From the NCBI GenBank assembly GCA_003255025.1, contig QANY01013727.1, forward strand, positions 2,129,849-2,193,848: a stretch of DNA of 64,000 nucleotides, given 5' to 3'. The stretch is from Datisca glomerata. Its lineage: Eukaryota; Streptophyta; Magnoliopsida; Cucurbitales; Datiscaceae. Positions 49,541 to 60,750 of the stretch are shown here, piece by piece. Position 1 is the stretch's first letter. Each line of letters begins with the position of its first letter. The translations under genes were made by a program, and so were the position numbers. The notes below the pieces were generated by a model that made no database searches, had not been told where the DNA came from, and saw only the letters and a list, made by a program, of their open reading frames with translations.

Positions 49541-51719
49541 TGTTGGAAACCCGGCGCTCTCGCGACGGAAGCGTTTAGCTTTTAAAATTTTTATTAATGA
49601 CAAATCATATGTTTTTGATAAAATGAAAACAAGCACGACGTAACAATTTTCACAATAAAAAAAGACTTTTATTGAAACCTCTTTTCAAATAGAATCCATT
49701 ATATATTCATATATTAAATCTAAGACATATATGGATATGAATCATATATCTCTTATAGTTTATGTCAAGCGTCCTCGCAAACCAACGCTCCTACGTTCCC
49801 ACAAACAACGGACTTCGAGATCCACACCAAGATCTTCCAAGCCAATCCTCAAACATACTAGGATGTGTGTGAGCACGTAGAATAATTCAAAGACACTTTT
49901 TCTGTCTCTAGATGTACTCAACACATAAGATCTAAAAATTTACTAAGAAGGATTAATTTAGTGACACAATCATCTAAGATAATACAATGATTACTCTTTC
50001 AAGGTTTTTTACTAACTTTCACAGAGAAAGATCGTCCTGATAGTAACAGTGTTCTACACTCATCACCAACCCTGAGGTTAATAGAAAAATATCTACATAT
50101 TTTCTAGACAATGGCATATCAGATTTTTAGGAATAAACTAAAAATTACTTTTTATTTCATAATTACCATTGCAGTGGTACCCGCTGTAATTTGTGCACAA
50201 CTGTAGTGCCGTGTGGCACACAGTACCGTGAGGCACTGTCAGTCACAAGGCTACTATAGTGTTGTGTTGCACTACAGTAGTTCATGTCAATCTCTAATTC
50301 TCAATCAGTGATTGACGCGTGGCAATTATTACAAATTAAATATTGATTTTGATCAGATAAATATCTAGATATCATTTAGTTCAAAATTAACATATCAGGT
50401 TATCCCTATCAACTAGATTATCTAATAGTTCACAAATAACAAATTTAGTTTATTCAAATTTTGAATTATTATCTAATCATAATTCAACATTATCGAATTT
50501 CAAAAATTAGATATATTGTCTCACTTATTGATAATTAGAAAATTAATTGATATAATTATTTATATATAATTTCCAAAAATTAAAATAAATAATTTAATTA
50601 ATTAATCACAAATAATTATCTCATGATGACGTGCTTGCCCGAGAATAAAAATTTCTTTTGCAAGTCAGTCATTTTCTTATGTCTTGAAATATTCACACCT
50701 TAGACTGCGTAGAACAAATTTGACTTGAGGACCATGCATCTATAATCCTAAGCTCCAATAAACAAGATTATTAATTAAACTCTTTAATTAAATAATCTTA
50801 TTTATTAATTCCATTATTACTCCACTATAATATGGAATTGCACTCTAAGTTTTTATAGAATGTAGTTGCAAAGTATTCTCGTGTAGTCTATTGATATAAT
50901 AATTTCATGTAGTTCCATTCTTTAATTATTGGTTCATATATTAGAGCCAGTCAAAATTATCATTTTACCCTTCTAATTACCTCTTGATCCTTAAGTACTA
51001 TTAATTCACTAGTGAATGACTAATTTATAATCATATTATAAATTTGAGCTCAATAACCATTCAGTTCTAGAATTAACACTTAAGGAAATCAATATATGAT
51101 CCGTTAGAAAAACTTGGATTCTAAATCTTGTAAGATCATGTTCCCAACCATCATTATCATTGAATCTCCAAAACAAAAGTCACTAGCCTGTTTTACAAAC
51201 AAACTTCAACGAGTAAATTAAAAGATCCAGTAGGCATGTATAGGAGTTCATGATTGCTTAAGATTCAGACTGATCTATATATGATCATCAGATTAATGTG
51301 TATTAAATCTTTATGATAAATGACAAGTTAATAAAGATATTAATTCACATCAGTCTTGTTATATATAATCTTGTTATATATAATCTTATTATATAAAGTT
51401 CATTCAGTAAGATGCCTATCCACATCAATGATCTGAATCTAGATCACATGCATTCACAAAGCTTAATGAACTGTACTAGCGATTATTCATTCAAGATTCC
51501 ATACTTTAATATGTTGCTGACAATTTTATTCATTTTCTATGATCTTAATTCTCTCCTACTCATTCGAGATCATAGTCTCATTAATGAATATAGAATTTTC
51601 AGATATTTATTTAAATTATTCAATAGTAATTTGAAAGAACGATTATAAGAAAAATGTAATACCATTAAATTTTATATTAAAATGTCAATACACATAATTT
51701 GAGGGCATTACCCCCAACA
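49541..51719 (-). mobile_element. Nested solo LTR inside RT
   Basis: A 2,179-bp family 1 LTR with intact ends (+ strand TGTTGGAAACCC...CCCCCAACA) interrupts RT between CTTTTTTCATGAAC and CCCTTCTTGTTGC. These reconnect in the A copy as GGAACCCTTCTTG. There is no internal region, and no clear 5-bp duplication. It resembles the LTR of element C, including the GGGTTTCCAACA end. It inserted after C and lost its body by LTR-LTR recombination, or arrived by unequal recombination. Confidence 0.85.
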
Positions 51720-52150
51720 CCCTTCTTGTTGCATCATATAGATGCTTTCTTCAAGAGAGCCATTCAAAAAGCTGTCTTGACGTCCATTTGTCATATTTCA
51801 TAGTCTGAACTAGCGATTATGGATAAAAAGAATGCGAATGGATTTTAGCATGGTAATAGAGGAGAAAATGTCTCTTCATAATCGACTCATTCCCTTTGTG
51901 TGTAGCTCTTGGATACTATGCGTGACTTGAAACTCTCTACTTTCCCATGTACACCTCTTTTCTTCTTGAAGTTCCATTTACATCCAATGGGCCTAACATC
52001 TTCAGGTGGATCTATAAGTTCCCAAGACAAAATTGGAATACATCGATTCTCTTTCCTAGTTCAGGGCATCTTGCCATTTCTCCTTTTCAGGATCATCCAT
52101 TGCTTCTTCATAAGATAATGGATTGTTCTTATTAGTGTCATATAATAAGA
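51720..52150 (-). pseudogene. Copia C reverse transcriptase, N-terminal part
   Basis: Readable on the - strand with frame breaks: LSYEEAMDDPEKEKWQDAL near 52060-52120, a SMYSNFVLGTYR-type block, KRGVHGKVESFKSRIVSKSY near 51900-51970, SRLRRDIFSPI, and the DVKTAF.NGSLEESIYM equivalent at 51730-51790. Its downstream half is at 48831-49540. Confidence 0.82.
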
Positions 52151-53118
52151 CATGTTCCTCTAGTTCATAGTGAATAGGTTATCTGACAATCCTCCCACTA
52201 CAACATTTTACTGGGGTTTCATGAATAGGAATAGCCATTTCTGTGGTTTGTCGTTTATCAGTTGATGATGAAGGTGGTCTAATCTCGTGAATCGCTAATT
52301 CTTTGAGAAATATTTTGCTTTGAGGTTTGTAGTTTTTCATATAATCGTGTTCAAGGAAGGTGGCATTTTTTGATAAAACACTTTTTGATCTTTATGACTA
52401 TAAAAGTATCCACCTTTAGTCTCTGGAGTATAGCCAACAAACATACACACTTCAGGCCGATTCAAACTTTCTAGTCTTGGTTCTAAGAACGTGAGCTGGA
52501 CACCCCCAATATATAGAAATAAGGTAAACTGGGTTTAGAGCCATTCCATAACTCTAAAGGTGTCATGTTTATAGACTTAGAAGGCACTGCATTCAAAATG
52601 TAAGTTCACGTTTGAAGTGCATATCCCCAAAAACTAAGTGGTAGTGATGAGTAGCTTAACATACACCTAACCATATCCAATAAGGTTCAGTTTCTCCTTT
52701 CTGAAATATCATTTTACTGTGACATTCTGGGTTTTGTGAGTTGGGATAAGATGCCATATTCCAGAAGGTAATCCTTGAATTCTAAATCCAAGTATTCACC
52801 ATCTCGATCTGGTCGAAGTGTTTTTAATGATTTACCTAATTACTTTTCAACTTAAGCTTTGAAGTGAAACTTTTCAAAAGTTCCAGACTTTCTATGCATT
52901 AGGTTAGTATAACCATATCTTGAGTAATCGTCAATAAAAGTGACGAAATACTCATACCCACCTCTAGCTTGTACATTGATCGGTCCACAAACATCACTAT
53001 GTACTAGCTCAAATTGTTCCTTGGTTCTTTGGCCATTTCCAGTGAAAGGTCTCTTGGTCATTTAACCTCCTAGATAAGATTCACAAACAGAAAGACTTCC
53101 AACGTTTAGTTCTCCCAA
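52151..53118 (-). pseudogene. Copia C integrase
   Basis: The open stretch 52852-53061 gives MTKRPFTGNGQRTKEQFELV, HSDVCGPINVQARGGYEYF (first Asp) and VTFIDDYSRYGYTNLMHRKS (second Asp). Then DRDGEYLDLEFKDYLLEYGI near 52740-52800 and SERRN (catalytic Glu) near 52695, with a stop just before. SVCESYLGG near 53070 is the end of the pre-integrase block. The HLR.GHIN segment is missing at the insertion point, near 53118. Confidence 0.88.
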
Positions 53119-54225
53119 CGATCTAGATCGAGTATAGAATTAAGATGAAGTGGGATTGTGTAGGATCAGAACAGGATCGGTTGGATCTTAGGAACCCATA
53201 TCTTAATTTGGGTAGTTTTATTGGGGCAACATCAAGAATAGGTCATTTTTAAGGGAAAAAAATAAAAAATAGCCCAAGATGAAACAAAAATTCAAAAAAT
53301 ACCCATCCAAATTAAAAACAAAACCAAAAATCCGTGCAAAAAACTGTCACCTACGAGCGCCAACGAGATTTTGAATTTTTATCCACAAAGTTTATATAAT
53401 ATGTATTGTATATATAAAATATGCTACAAAAATTATGCATATATATATATATATATATTATATACTGTATATATTGTATAAATTATCAAAATCTTGAGCT
53501 ATGGCGCGCTTGGCGTGAAAACTTCCTTCCGCGTGGAAGTCCATTATTTTTTTCAAAAATCATGCAAGGGGACTATTTTTTATATTTTTTTTCTTGTGGC
53601 CATTTTTTATGAATTTTCTTAGAAATTGACTATTTATTAACATAACATATATTTTTTAGTTGTATCAAATGTTGTCAAAGGACTGGTTATTGAAGCTCAT
53701 TTCCTAAGCCTCCCTAAATCAAAATTATTAAATCTTTGTAATATTCTATGGGCTTTGACTCATAGTTTATCACACAAATATTTGAACTTATAAAATTTTA
53801 TTTGTGTGTTTATGATATCAAGAGTAAAGTGGTTTTCGTAGAAACATTTTCGTGAAAATTTAATTTCATAATTTCAATTTTGAGAAACTTAAGAAACTAA
53901 AATCGAATCGTCTTTGTTACCGTACTCATTAGAATGCTTGAGTGAGGAAATTATTTTGAGCAACTTAAAAAATTATATGTTAAGGATCAAGCTTGAGTTG
54001 ACTATTTGAGACATTATATATTCCAGTCATTTATAAAGTAGAGCAAAACTTATTTTCATTATTTAATTTTAGTTAGAAATGGTTAATTTGTTTTTTAAGG
54101 ATCACAATATTTTAATATTATAATTATTAACATTTGGTAGGATCTTACGATCCTTAATCCGATTCGAAAGACCCTTCCACCGATCTAAGTAAAAAATACG
54201 ATTCTGACAACCTTGCATGTTATCA
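53119..54225. mobile_element. AT-rich insertion in pol, DNA-transposon-like
   Basis: About 1.1 kb of foreign AT-rich DNA splits the pre-integrase region and replaces about 75-100 bp of it. The right end, read inward, is CATGCAAGGTTGTCAGAATC, followed by GATCC-rich sequence; the left end also holds GGATC-type repeats (GGATCGGTTGGATCTTAGG near 53172). Short GATC-rich ends recall non-autonomous DNA transposons, but I cannot align clear terminal inverted repeats or a duplication. It carries the smaller element at 53237-53635. No coding capacity. Confidence 0.5.
53237..53635. mobile_element. Small TIR element (MITE-like), 399 bp
   Basis: The ends form an imperfect inverted repeat of about 39 bp: left AATAGGTCATTTTTAAGG, right (reverse complement) AATAGTCAATTTCTAAG. 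Both are followed by AAAAA..ATAAAAAAT and GCC. The body is AT-rich and has an (AT)n run near 53439-53460. Size and structure fit a MITE. The flanking bases do not show an obvious target duplication. Confidence 0.6.
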
Positions 54226-54656
54226 TCAGCATGAGAAACTCTTTGTCGTTTGTTACTTTTAGGATTTGCTATTTTAAAAAGTTCAGAATTATTTAACGCG
54301 CGTTCATTCGTTTAAGCATATACAGTTTGTTCGATACTTTTGCATGACAAATATTGAGTCCATTCTTAGAAATAATAAACTCAATATTAATTTAAAGAAA
54401 TTTCAAATAATTGTTCATGCAAAAGAGAAAGAGAAATCAAATTTCTCAAATTTCTCAAAAATCTAAAAATATAATAAACATAGTCCAAAAATAAATAATT
54501 ATTTCCAAAAAATAAAAGGACTGTCCCCAATGCTTAAGCTGACACGAGTGCACCACTGCCAACTCTCATAACGACCTCGCCATCAGCCAACTCCCTTGAT
54601 GAATCAAGAATCTGCAAAGAAGAACATACATGGTTAGTGGCTCCGAAATCAAGTAT
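54226..54656 (-). pseudogene. Copia C protease region
   Basis: On the - strand, ILDFGATNHVCSSLQILDSS near 54595-54660 keeps the aspartic protease DSGAT motif as DFGAT. Then ADGEVVMRVGSGALVSA, a stop, LFFGNNYLFLDYVYY near 54490 and frame breaks. It ends with KRQRVSHADDN at the edge of the insertion. Gag and protease are consecutive here, as in an intact element. Confidence 0.8.
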
Positions 54657-55423
54657 CTAGGATGAAAAATCATATTTCACTAAACAAGCTTCAAGAACAA
54701 GTAAATCATATTTACTTTTCTTTTTCAGCTCGTAGATATACGTGTTACAGTTTCTCTTCCAATGACCTTCAACACCACAACGGAAACATTTTCCCTTGGG
54801 CTTGTTGTCGTTCTTGTCTTGACTCTTATTGAGTGACTCAAAATTATGTAATCCATTCAACAATTGGGTCATATTGAATTACAACTTGTTCATAACATAG
54901 TTGGTGGTGAACGCAAGAAAAACAAGTGTGAGCGATTCAAGTATAATGGTGACTTGAGTTCATTCATCAGTGGTCGCCACATGTACTTCTGCCTCATGCA
55001 TTATGTTGATCATGTTCAAAACATGTTCATGCATAGAAGTACCTTTCTTCATCTTCGTCGTCATGCCGCGTTTAGTAGCCTCATGATGACTTTGATCAAA
55101 CTGCTGCCCAACATCGCTTGTAAAGATTCCATAGTCTCATAGGCAGTCTTCATGCTCTCATGCTTGGTTCTTAGAACATCATTCATGCTCACAAGCATGT
55201 AGCACTTTACTTTGTTGTTGGATTGAATCCAAGCATCAAACTTGTCCCTAACATTCTTAGGGGCATTGGCTGTGGGCTCCTCAGGACATTCCTCAGTAAG
55301 AACAAATTTGTGATTCTCACAAATTAACATCAAGTTTAAATTTGATTCTCATCTTATGAAATTATCACCATTCAATTTCTCAAGTGCAAGTAAAGCAGTA
55401 ACAGAGTTGCACATGGTAGACAT
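54657..55423 (-). pseudogene. Copia C gag
   Basis: The ATG at 55421-55423 opens MSTMCNSVTALLALEKLNGD, and a stop follows near 55357. The next stretch (55061-55333) holds CENHKFVLTEECPEEPTANA, FDAWIQSNNKVKCYMLVSMN and YETMESLQAMLG. The 3' stretch (54657-54872) ends in a complete CCHC zinc knuckle, CFRCGVEGHWKRNC (CX2CX4HX4C), the nucleic-acid-binding motif of the capsid protein. It is the best gag in the window, but has at least two frame breaks. Confidence 0.88.
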
Positions 55424-57259
55424 AATAATAACTGAAAGATAACATACATAATTCAATATAATTGAAATAAATATGTAGAATTCAAAAAGTAAACGTGATG
55501 TATGAATGCAACATAACAATCACATAAATTTAACATTTACTAATCCACAATAATACAACCTAACAATTAATGTGCTGCCTTTGAGTCAGTTAGATTAATC
55601 TTAGACTGTCTATGAGACATTCTCATCCTTATTAATTAAAACTTAAAATATCTCATATTTTCTCTTTTAACAATAAAATATCACTAATTTGGTCAAGTCA
55701 ACAAAGCTTAATTGTGATTTTGTTAGTGTAACCCATTATTTCAGAGTCCATAACTTGATTTAGAATATGCCGCCTTAGGGTGGGTCAAAACTAAACTATA
55801 TCACTTAGTCCTATCTTCTTAAAAAGTCCAACCTTGGTATTGATACAGCTCGAAACCTTCCTTAGGGGATGAAAACAAAGTCATCTCAAGGTTTTCACTG
55901 TACCTCACGGTGTTGTCTAATAATGGAGACCATACGTTACAGTGGCATGTCAATCTTCTACCACTCACTATTTTAGGATAATATTCTTTTATTTGAACTA
56001 ATCAATTAATTTAAAATAATTTTTAGTTAAAAAAATATAACCCTATGAATGTGAAAGTAACAGTTCATCCAATCTAATTGGTCTAAGTACATTTAACCTT
56101 CTAAAGAGCCTAAGTCAAAATTAGGTGAACTTAAAATAATTAATTAATTACATACATCAAACTTTAATAAAACACCTTTACTAAAATTGGTTATCATAAA
56201 GCTTACTATAGCCTTTATAGTGGTGTGATTACCAAGTTCTAACTAATTAAAACCTAGTAGTTTACATGCAATTGATTTCTAAAAACAATTCATATAAACA
56301 TATTAGGACAATCCTAATAAATCATGTTTCTACTGATGAGATGCATGATTAAATAAAATTATGTGGGGTTTCATCTATGACATGTAATCGACTAATTCAT
56401 GGTCATTTTATCAATCATATCATAAACATTTATTTAAAAATTAAATAAAATAATAATGGACCGACTAACTATTGTGTATTTTTAAATTACACCCATTGAA
56501 AATTAAAATAATTACAAAAATGACTTCAATATTACATATTTCCAAAATATCTCCTACTCCATCTAATGTTCATCTTTATAATCTTCAAGCTTTGAACAAA
56601 ACCCTTTTAATGAGGAAAACCTATTTTTCTAAATTAAAAATTATCTCTATAATTATCTTTTAAAATTATAAAAATGGACATAGTCAAAAAATAATTTATT
56701 GACTTGGTCAAACTTGACCAAACCCAATCAATTACTTACTCCTTAATTTTCATAAAATTAAACATTAAAATTTATTTTTAAAATTACATTAATTTTAGGG
56801 TTTTCATAAAACTCTGCAGTGATAGGGTAAGTTGGTATCAGAAATTCTGCGAAACTTCCCAAGCTGTGACAACCGTTGCCACTTACGACAGGACTCTCCC
56901 ACCACCGCTTATCACCATCAGCCAACCCCAGCCGGTGCCAGAATTCCCTAAGAATTCCTATTTCTTTTCTTTTTCCTCCACGTTCGTCTCGTGCATTCTT
57001 CGTCTTCTCACGATCGGAATAATAATAATTTAATATTCAAAATAAAATTATAAAAATTCCAACGCCCCAAATCGGCTTAGACAAGATCTAATGAAAATAA
57101 AGAACAAAGTCTTATCCAATAACCACCATACAATTAATGATATATCATTAACCATACATTCAAAAAATAAAACCATCCATTCATTCATATATATTAAAAT
57201 ATATTATGAACAATACAAGAACATCCACACAGTATTTAATACACAAATATATAATGATA
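55424..57259 (-). other. Copia C leader (5' UTR)
   Basis: A 1.8-kb non-coding leader collinear with that of element A. Shared blocks include TCCTAAAATAGTGAGTGG near 55968 and CTAAGGAAGG near 55857-55866. No gene. Confidence 0.65.
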
Positions 57260-57271
57260 GCTCTGATATCA
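57260..57271 (-). other. Primer-binding site of copia C
   Basis: On the - strand, TGATATCAGAGC, one change from TGGTATCAGAGC, the site complementary to the 3' end of initiator tRNA-Met. The best-preserved site in the window. Confidence 0.85.
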
Positions 57272-57273
57272 CT

Positions 57274-57778
57274 TGATGGAAACGTGACGCTCAGACGACG
57301 GAAGCGTGCGGTTTTTTTCAAATTTATAAAAAATGAATCTTTTTCGATAAAAGAAAATAAATGCGATGCAACGCCCACTATTGTAGTGCCACGAGGCACT
57401 ACATTTGTTCATGTCAATATCTGATTCACAAATTAGATATACTGTCTTACTTATCGATAATTAGAAAATTAATCGATACAATTACTTATATATAATTTTC
57501 AAACTTTAATATAAATAATTTAATTAATTAATTCTTAATTAATCAATCACACATAATTATCTCATAATTATGTACTTACCCCAGAAATATAATTTCTTTT
57601 GCAAGTTAGTACATTTCTTATGTCTTGAAATATTCACAACCTAGACTGTCTAGTACAGAGGTGACGTGGAGACTATGGACCCATAATCTTAAGCTCCAAA
57701 AAATCATATTATTAATTAAACTCTTTAATTAAATAATCTTATTTTTTAATTCCATTATTACTCTATTCTAAATTGCAA
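57274..57778 (-). repeat. Copia C 5' LTR, inner part only
   Basis: From the inner end (+ strand TGATGGAAACGTGACGC) to about 57778, where it is cut in the ATTATTACTC.ACT region by the family 2 repeat. A perfect 9-bp-stem hairpin (TGTAGTGCC/GGCACTACA) lies at 57382-57403. The outer part of an LTR appears in the opposite orientation at 58921-59460. Confidence 0.82.
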
Positions 57779-58910
57779 GGATCGATCAATTTTAAAATTA
57801 AAGAAAATCAGATTTGAACCACGAACGGTTCGTGGGCGGAATATAAAAAAAATTATTTAACTTATTTAATCCTATGAAATAATATAAAACCAATTTTAGT
57901 TTGATCATGCATATACGATATTAAAATGAATAGATTAAGGGAAAATAATTTTTCACCTTTATTATGTATTGTAGAATTTCTGAACTGGTGGAACTCCCTC
58001 GAGCGTTCTTCGTTCTTCAAACTTTAAGATCAAAATCACGAACTTGATCTTCCACGTAAAATTTCTGAATTAGTCCACCAACAACCACCACCCGCTAATT
58101 TCAGAAATATATCTCAAAAGAATTTTACGTAGGAATTTAAGTGTGGGCTCTCAAAACGATTGAAGAAGAAAATTCAAATCTTCCTTCTTCAGATTAATTT
58201 CGGCGGCAACAGTAATGAGTGGAGAAAATGTTTTTCTCTTTTTGTATGTTAATAACAACAACTGTATCTAATACTCGTTATTGCTTTTGTAATCAAATTG
58301 TTAGTAGATATTTATCAAATGTAATTTTCAATATTTACAAATATACCCATACATTATAAAATTTCCAAAATTTTCCCTAATTATCTATTATTGCCGAAAA
58401 TTACATGATCTCTTAGACTTTTAGTTGTATCGAAATTCATCAACCCAATTCATAAATATAATTGATCATGTTCAATTAATTGATAAATTTATTTTATTTA
58501 ACTAATTATCTAAAAATTAAAAAATAATAAATAATTAATTCAATACAACAATTACACTTAACTTACTTAAGTGACATCACCTATCATATATAGGTGTAGG
58601 AAATATGCCTTGGCACCAAAACACATTTTTGTCCAACTTAGTTTGTTTTTCTATTCCTATTCTCTGAGCTACTTCTGAGAGCGAATGGACCTACATGAAT
58701 AAAGCTTAGGATTAAAATATTCGATGAATTTATCTCCATAAATTCCCGACCTATTTAATCCTAACATCGTGCAACTCCTTCGATGTTGAATCAACTCTCG
58801 ATTCATGCGCGCTACATTTTTCTGTTGGTGTAAATAAACTCCATTTATTTTCACTGTTCACAGAATATTTTAACATAATACCCATCGTGAATATCAGTAA
58901 CAAGAGAGGA
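57779..58910 (-). repeat. Family 2 LTR-like repeat, second copy (partial)
   Basis: Reverse-strand match to about 16085-17213: it shares CACGAACCGTTCGTGG (itself a palindrome, near 57820), the TTTTTCTCTTTTTGT block near 58235, GAAATATGCCTTGGCACCAA near 58600 and CATAATACCC at about 58875. It lacks the left 0.75 kb of the 15332-17217 copy. No open frame of note. Confidence 0.65.
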
Positions 58911-58920
58911 ATATAAAATT

Positions 58921-59460
58921 ATCTAGATCCGGATCATTGATTTGGATAGATATATTAGTGAAGATACTTTATATAATAAGATTATATATGACAAGATGAT
59001 GTGAATTAATATCTTTTTTAATGTGTCGTTTATCAATAAATTTAATACACATCAATTGGATGATTATTTATAGATCACTCTTAATCCTGAGTAGTCATAA
59101 ACTCCTATTCATGTCTATTGGATCTTTTATTCACTTGTTAAGGTCTGTTTGTTAATCATGCTAGTCACTTTTATGTTTGGAGATTCAGTGATGTGCATGG
59201 CTGGGGACATGATCTTACAAGATTTGAAATCTAAGCTTTCCTAACAGATCATATATTGGTTCCGTTAAGTGTTAATTCTGAAACTGAATGGTTATTGAGC
59301 TCAAATGTATAATAAGATTATAAATTAGTCATTCACTAGTGAATTAATGGTACTTAAGGATCAAGCGGTAATTAGAAGGGTAAAACAATAATTTTGACGA
59401 GTTCTAATTTACGAACCAATAATTAAAGGACAGAAATACATGAAATGATTATGTTAGTGA
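58921..59460 (+). repeat. Copia LTR fragment, outer part, inverted
   Basis: Matches 683-1197 of the LTR at 411-2225, starting CTAGATCCGGATCATTGAT and ending AATGATTATGTTAGTGA, in + orientation. The rest of element C is in - orientation. It abuts 5S sequence at 59461. Its content is complementary to the missing outer part of the LTR at 57274-57778. Confidence 0.85.
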
Positions 59461-60179
59461 AAGAAAAAGGAGTGCAACACGAGCTCTTCCCAAGTGGTCA
59501 CCCAACTTAGTACTACTCTCGCCCAAGCATGCTTAACTTCAAACTTCTGAAGGTATCCAATGCTTTAGTGCTTGTATGATCGCACCCATAAGGTGATGCG
59601 AAGAAAATGTAGTTAAGCGTTTCTTTGGCCTCATGATTGGAAATGGTGTAGATTACACCGGGGAGATTTGGGGTCGGATCGAAGTAAAAAAATGAGGAGT
59701 GCAACACAAGGACTTCCCAAGAGGTCCCCCAACTTAGTACAACTCTCACCCAAGCACGCTTAACTTTAGAGCTCTGATGGGATACGTTGCTTTAGTGGTT
59801 GTATGATCGCACTAGTAAGGTGATGCGAAGAAAATGTCATTAAGCCTTATCTTGGGCTCATGATGGAAAGCGGGGTAGACTCGCTAGGGGAGATATGGGT
59901 TCGGTTCGAAATAACAAAAGGAGGGAAACATGAGGATAGTTAGTACTACTCTCGCACAAGAATGCTTAACTTCGAAGTTTGGGATTCAGTGCTTTAGTGT
60001 TTGTATGATCACACCCGTAAGATAATGTGAAGAAAATGTCTAGTGCTTTAGTAATGGTATGGTCAAACCCGTAAGGTGATGCGAAGAAAATGTCGTTAAG
60101 CCTTACCTTGGGCTCATGATGGAAAGCCATGTAGACTAGACCAGGGATATTTGGGGTCGGATCGAAATATAAAAAAAGA

Positions 60180-60298
60180 GAAGTGCAACACGAGTACTTC
60201 CCAAGAGGTCACCCAACTAAGTACTACTCTCACCCAAGCACGCTTAACTTCAGAGTTCGAATGGGATCCAGTGCTTTAATGCTGGTATGATTGCACCC
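60180..60298 (-). rRNA. 5S rRNA-like copy, full length
   Basis: 119 bp. AAGTTAAGCGTGCTTGGG is intact over box A, followed by TGAGAGTAG (one change in the intermediate element). The C box reads GTTGGGTGACCTCTTGGG. One of the better copies. Confidence 0.85.
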
Positions 60299-60631
60299 GT
60301 AAAGTTATGCGAAGAAAATGCCATTAAGCCTTACCTTGGGCTTGTTATGGAAAGCGATATAGACTAGACCAGGGAGATTTGGGGTCGAAAATCAAAGTAA
60401 AAAAATGAGAAGTGCAAAACAAGGACTTACCAAGTGGTCACCTAACTTAGTACTACTTTCACTTAAACATGCTTAACTTTGGAGTTCTGACGGGTTCCGG
60501 TTCTTTAGTGCTAGTATGATCGCACCCATAAAATGATGCGAAGAAAATATAGTTAAGTCTTACCTTAGGCTCACGATTCCAAGTGGTGTAGATTAGATCG
60601 GGGAGAATTGTTGTCAGATCGAATTAAAAAA

Positions 60632-60750
60632 GGAGTGCAACATGAGGACTTCCCAAGTGGTCACTCAACTTAGTACTACTCTCACCCAAGCATGCTTATC
60701 TTTAGAGTTCTGATGGGCTCCGGAGCTTTAGTGCTGGTATGATCGCACCC
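60632..60750 (-). rRNA. 5S rRNA-like copy, full length
   Basis: 119 bp, with an intact 5' end (GGGTGCGATCATACCAGCAC) and spacer GC at -12/-11. Box A is altered (AAGATAAGCATGCTTGGG), and the C box has GTTGAGTGACCACTTGGG. Confidence 0.83.

Larger units (their letters stand above)
47089..57778 (-). mobile_element. Copia retrotransposon C with nested insertions
   Basis: Order from high to low coordinate on the - strand: partial 5' LTR (57274-57778), primer site, leader, gag, protease, a DNA-transposon-like insertion, integrase, RT split by a solo LTR, a short RNase H remnant and the 3' LTR. The left edge lies inside a 5S gene (CACCCAACT then TGTTGG). The right edge is rearranged with an inverted LTR piece and a family 2 repeat, so no target duplication can be read. 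Confidence 0.85.

Noticed and set aside
58669..58854. 61-residue minus-strand frame in the family 2 repeat
   Set aside because: The matching region of the other copy (about 16130-16330) has stops and frame changes, so coding constraint is not supported.
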